A DNA stretch of 8,063 nt, taken from assembly GCA_002493395.1 (NCBI GenBank), contig DKYS01000096.1:1-8063 (forward strand), in the 5' to 3' direction. Below the pieces are notes generated by a model, which was not told the DNA's origin, ran no database searches, and saw nothing but the letters and a program-made list of their open reading frames with translations. This DNA is from Turicibacter sp. UBA7094 (GTDB lineage Bacteria > Bacillota_I > Bacilli_A > MOL361 > Turicibacteraceae). A program made the position numbers and the translations under genes. Shown piece after piece: positions 6,733 to 8,063 of this stretch (the first letter of the stretch is position 1; each line of letters starts with the position of its first letter).

Positions 6733-6833
6733 AAGTGGTACTTTGTGGATAACTCGTTTTAGGGATGGCTACCCAACACGGTAACGTGTATAATAAAAAC
6801 AGTTAGATTAGCTTTAAAAGGAGTGACGAGTTA
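6733..6833 (+). promoter_or_regulatory. luxS promoter, dyad and ribosome binding site
   Basis: A consensus -10 TATAAT at 6789-6794 lies 17 bases from a poor -35 (TGGCTA, 6766-6771), giving a start near 6801. The inverted repeat ACACG GTAA CGTGT (6776-6789) covers the spacer and touches the -10, where an operator would sit. No terminator follows prfB, so luxS may also be read from the prfB transcript. The ribosome binding site AAGGAG (6818-6823) is 10 bases before the ATG. Confidence 0.6.
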
Positions 6834-7313
6834 ATGAAAAAGATTCCAAGTTTTACAGTCAATCATGAAGATTTATTACGGGGAATTTATGTTTCACGAA
6901 AAGACATAGTCGGGCAAGAGATAATTACGACGTTTGATATTCGAACGAAACTTCCTAATAGAGAGCCTGTTATGAATACGGCTGAAATTCATACGATTGA
7001 ACATTTAGCAGCAACTTTTTTAAGAAATCATCCAGTAGCGGCAGATCAAACGATTTATTTCGGACCAATGGGATGCCGAACAGGCTTTTATTTAATTTTA
7101 AAGGGAGATTTAAATTCATCTGATATTGTGGATCTTGTGAAGGAAACTTTTGATTTCGTAGCCAATTATGAAGGAGAAGTTCCAGGGGCGAGCGCGAGAG
7201 ATTGCGGTAACTATTTAGACATGAATCTCCCAGCTGCTAAATATGAGGCAAGGGCATTTTTAGAAAATACGCTTAACAACATAACAGAAATGAATTTAGT
7301 TTATCCAAATTAA
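6834..7313 (+). CDS. luxS: LuxS, S-ribosylhomocysteine lyase
   Basis: LuxS cleaves S-ribosylhomocysteine, the product of the Pfs nucleosidase, into homocysteine and DPD. DPD cyclises to autoinducer-2, so the enzyme serves both the activated methyl cycle and quorum signalling. The 159-residue protein is full length. The metal ligands H53, H57 (HTIEH) and C124 (ARDCGNY) are present, as are the catalytic E56 and C81 (GPMGCRTGF). It is a soluble homodimer in the family. The gene has its own promoter and a terminator that begins in its stop codon, so it is a self-contained unit set between prfB and ftsE. None of its eight arginine codons is CGT, the preferred codon in the nearby hpf and secA. This could reflect lower expression or transfer, but the sample is small. 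No pfs or methionine genes are nearby. Confidence 0.97.
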   Translation: MKKIPSFTVNHEDLLRGIYVSRKDIVGQEIITTFDIRTKLPNREPVMNTAEIHTIEHLAATFLRNHPVAADQTIYFGPMGCRTGFYLILKGDLNSSDIVDLVKETFDFVANYEGEVPGASARDCGNYLDMNLPAAKYEARAFLENTLNNITEMNLVYPN

Positions 7314-7355
7314 AAAAGTGGAAAATCATCGGGTAGATGGTTTTCCACTTTTTTT
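7312..7355 (+). terminator. Strong intrinsic terminator of luxS
   Basis: A stem of 19 bp (7312-7330 with 7336-7354), containing one U-G pair and a GGGTA loop, ends in seven T. The left arm starts within the luxS TAA stop. The A and T runs are symmetrical, so it could also stop leftward transcription. Confidence 0.93.
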
Positions 7356-7525
7356 ATGTAAGGAGTTAATAATTGTGTGTAAGGCATGTAAAAAGAGAGG
7401 AGATTTCATCTATTTATTCGACATTTTATAGGACGATAAGTGTTATTGTGCTACAATAGTAAGTCGGGTATGGATGAAAAGGAAAAGAGAGAGGATAGTA
7501 TTTGTTGGCAATTGCCGAATTAAAA
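7356..7525 (+). promoter_or_regulatory. luxS-ftsE gap with an extended -10 box
   Basis: TGCTACAAT (7449-7457) is an extended -10 element without a good -35, and could be a distal ftsE promoter. Otherwise the stretch holds only very short frames. One of 18 codons at 7375-7431 has a good ribosome binding site and is described among the findings. No RNA gene or repeat was recognised. Confidence 0.35.
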
Positions 7526-7554
7526 ATGAAACTGTCATATAGTTATGCTATAAT
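7526..7554 (+). promoter_or_regulatory. ftsE promoter, extended -10 type
   Basis: TGCTATAAT (7546-7554) is a perfect extended -10 for the vegetative sigma factor. The -35 position (ATGAAA, 7526-7531) is poor, which the TGn element can offset. The start would fall near 7561, giving a leader of about 27 bases that contains the AGGTGG ribosome binding site (7575-7580). Confidence 0.75.
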
Positions 7555-7587
7555 GAGAAAAGACGTTTAGAGATAGGTGGGAAGATG

Positions 7588-8063
7588 ATGATCGAATTTA
7601 CAAACGTTAGTAAAAGGTATGCAAATGGAGTCATTGGACTTCATAATATAAATGTTCAAATTGAATTAGGAGAATTTTTATTTGTTATTGGACCAAGTGG
7701 TGCAGGAAAATCATCATTTTTAAAGATGATTAATTGTCAAGAGAAGGCAACGGGCGGGGAAATTAAAGTGAACGGCGTTGAAATTACGCGTTTAAGTCGT
7801 TTTAAAATTCCTAAATTACGACGTCAGATTGGAGTCGTGTTTCAAGACTTTAAATTATTACAAAAAATGACGGTTTATCAAAATGTGGCTTTTGCCTTAG
7901 AAGCCATTGGTCTTCCAAAAGAAGAAGTTCGGCAAAAAACATTGGAATCATTAGCCCTTGTTGGATTAGAGGATAAATTACTGTTCTATCCTAATCAGTT
8001 ATCGGGTGGAGAGCAACAACGCGTGGCTATTGCTCGTGCAATTGCTAATAATCCGGATATTAT
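7588..8063 (+). CDS. ftsE: FtsE, cell-division ABC ATPase (3' end missing)
   Basis: FtsE is the cytoplasmic ATPase that pairs with the membrane protein FtsX to activate peptidoglycan hydrolases in division or elongation. The first 158 residues are present, from about 228 in the family. Visible are the Walker A GPSGAGKSS (35-43), the Q-loop in VFQDFKLL (Q86), and the ABC signature LSGGEQQ (138-144). VFQDFKLL and the spacing from Walker A match B. subtilis FtsE. The Walker B aspartate, D-loop and switch histidine lie beyond the window. Two ATG codons in a row (7585, 7588) are possible starts. The second has the better distance (7 bases) from AGGTGG and gives MIEFTNVSK, close to the B. subtilis N-terminus. 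The frame is open to the last base, so the gene is cut by the window rather than broken. ftsX is expected next. Confidence 0.95.
   Translation, partial: MIEFTNVSKRYANGVIGLHNINVQIELGEFLFVIGPSGAGKSSFLKMINCQEKATGGEIKVNGVEITRLSRFKIPKLRRQIGVVFQDFKLLQKMTVYQNVAFALEAIGLPKEEVRQKTLESLALVGLEDKLLFYPNQLSGGEQQRVAIARAIANNPDI

Noticed and set aside
6744..6752. Perfect DnaA box (TGTGGATAA) before luxS; a second copy inside hpf at 2433-2441
   Set aside because: Two isolated 9-mers, one within coding sequence and 4.3 kb apart, with no cluster, AT-rich unwinding region or dnaA/dnaN nearby. Chance is enough to explain them.
1..8063. A CRISPR array, mobile element, tRNA or rRNA gene, toxin-antitoxin pair or defence system
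   Set aside because: I saw no repeat-spacer pattern, transposase, integrase, terminal repeats or RNA gene. The window is conserved chromosomal backbone.

Overview
The window is a conserved housekeeping stretch from a low-GC Gram-positive bacterium (Bacillota). All seven recognisable genes lie on the + strand, in the order comFA, comFC-like, hpf, secA, prfB, luxS, ftsE (cut by the window end). The placement rests on AT-rich DNA, AAGGAG-type ribosome binding sites, a SecA and a long-form HPF that resemble those of Bacillus throughout, and the com-hpf-secA-prfB-ftsE order known from Bacilli. The comF locus has no comFB, and no flagellar genes lie between it and hpf, unlike Bacillus subtilis. A Turicibacter- or Erysipelotrichia-like host is possible, but that is a guess.

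Layout. Positions 1-91 hold two tandem intrinsic terminators that close an upstream gene outside the window. comFA (224-1561) and a short comFC-like gene (1558-1968) overlap by ATGA and form a DNA-uptake operon. A 225-base gap with a hairpin and a -10 box leads to hpf (2194-2742), which ends in a strong terminator. secA (2991-5510) follows a 200-base leader and is closed by a 10-bp hairpin with a poor T-tail. prfB starts at 5635. luxS (6834-7313) has its own promoter and a very strong terminator that overlaps its stop codon. About 230 bases with two extended -10 boxes lead into ftsE (from 7588).

Functions. ComFA is the helicase-like motor of transformation and ComFC its partner. HPF dimerises ribosomes in stationary phase. 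SecA drives protein export, RF2 terminates at UGA and UAA, LuxS recycles S-ribosylhomocysteine and makes the AI-2 precursor, and FtsE with FtsX controls cell-wall hydrolysis at division. They are neighbours by conserved synteny rather than members of one pathway.

I found no undescribed multi-gene system. The points most worth checking are the ComFC-like protein that lacks the phosphoribosyltransferase half, the prfB gene whose programmed frameshift site has been resolved into one open frame, a near-repeat and hairpin between secA and prfB, a short word (AAAAGTGGT) repeated only in the gaps around secA, prfB and luxS, and a dyad over the luxS -10 box.
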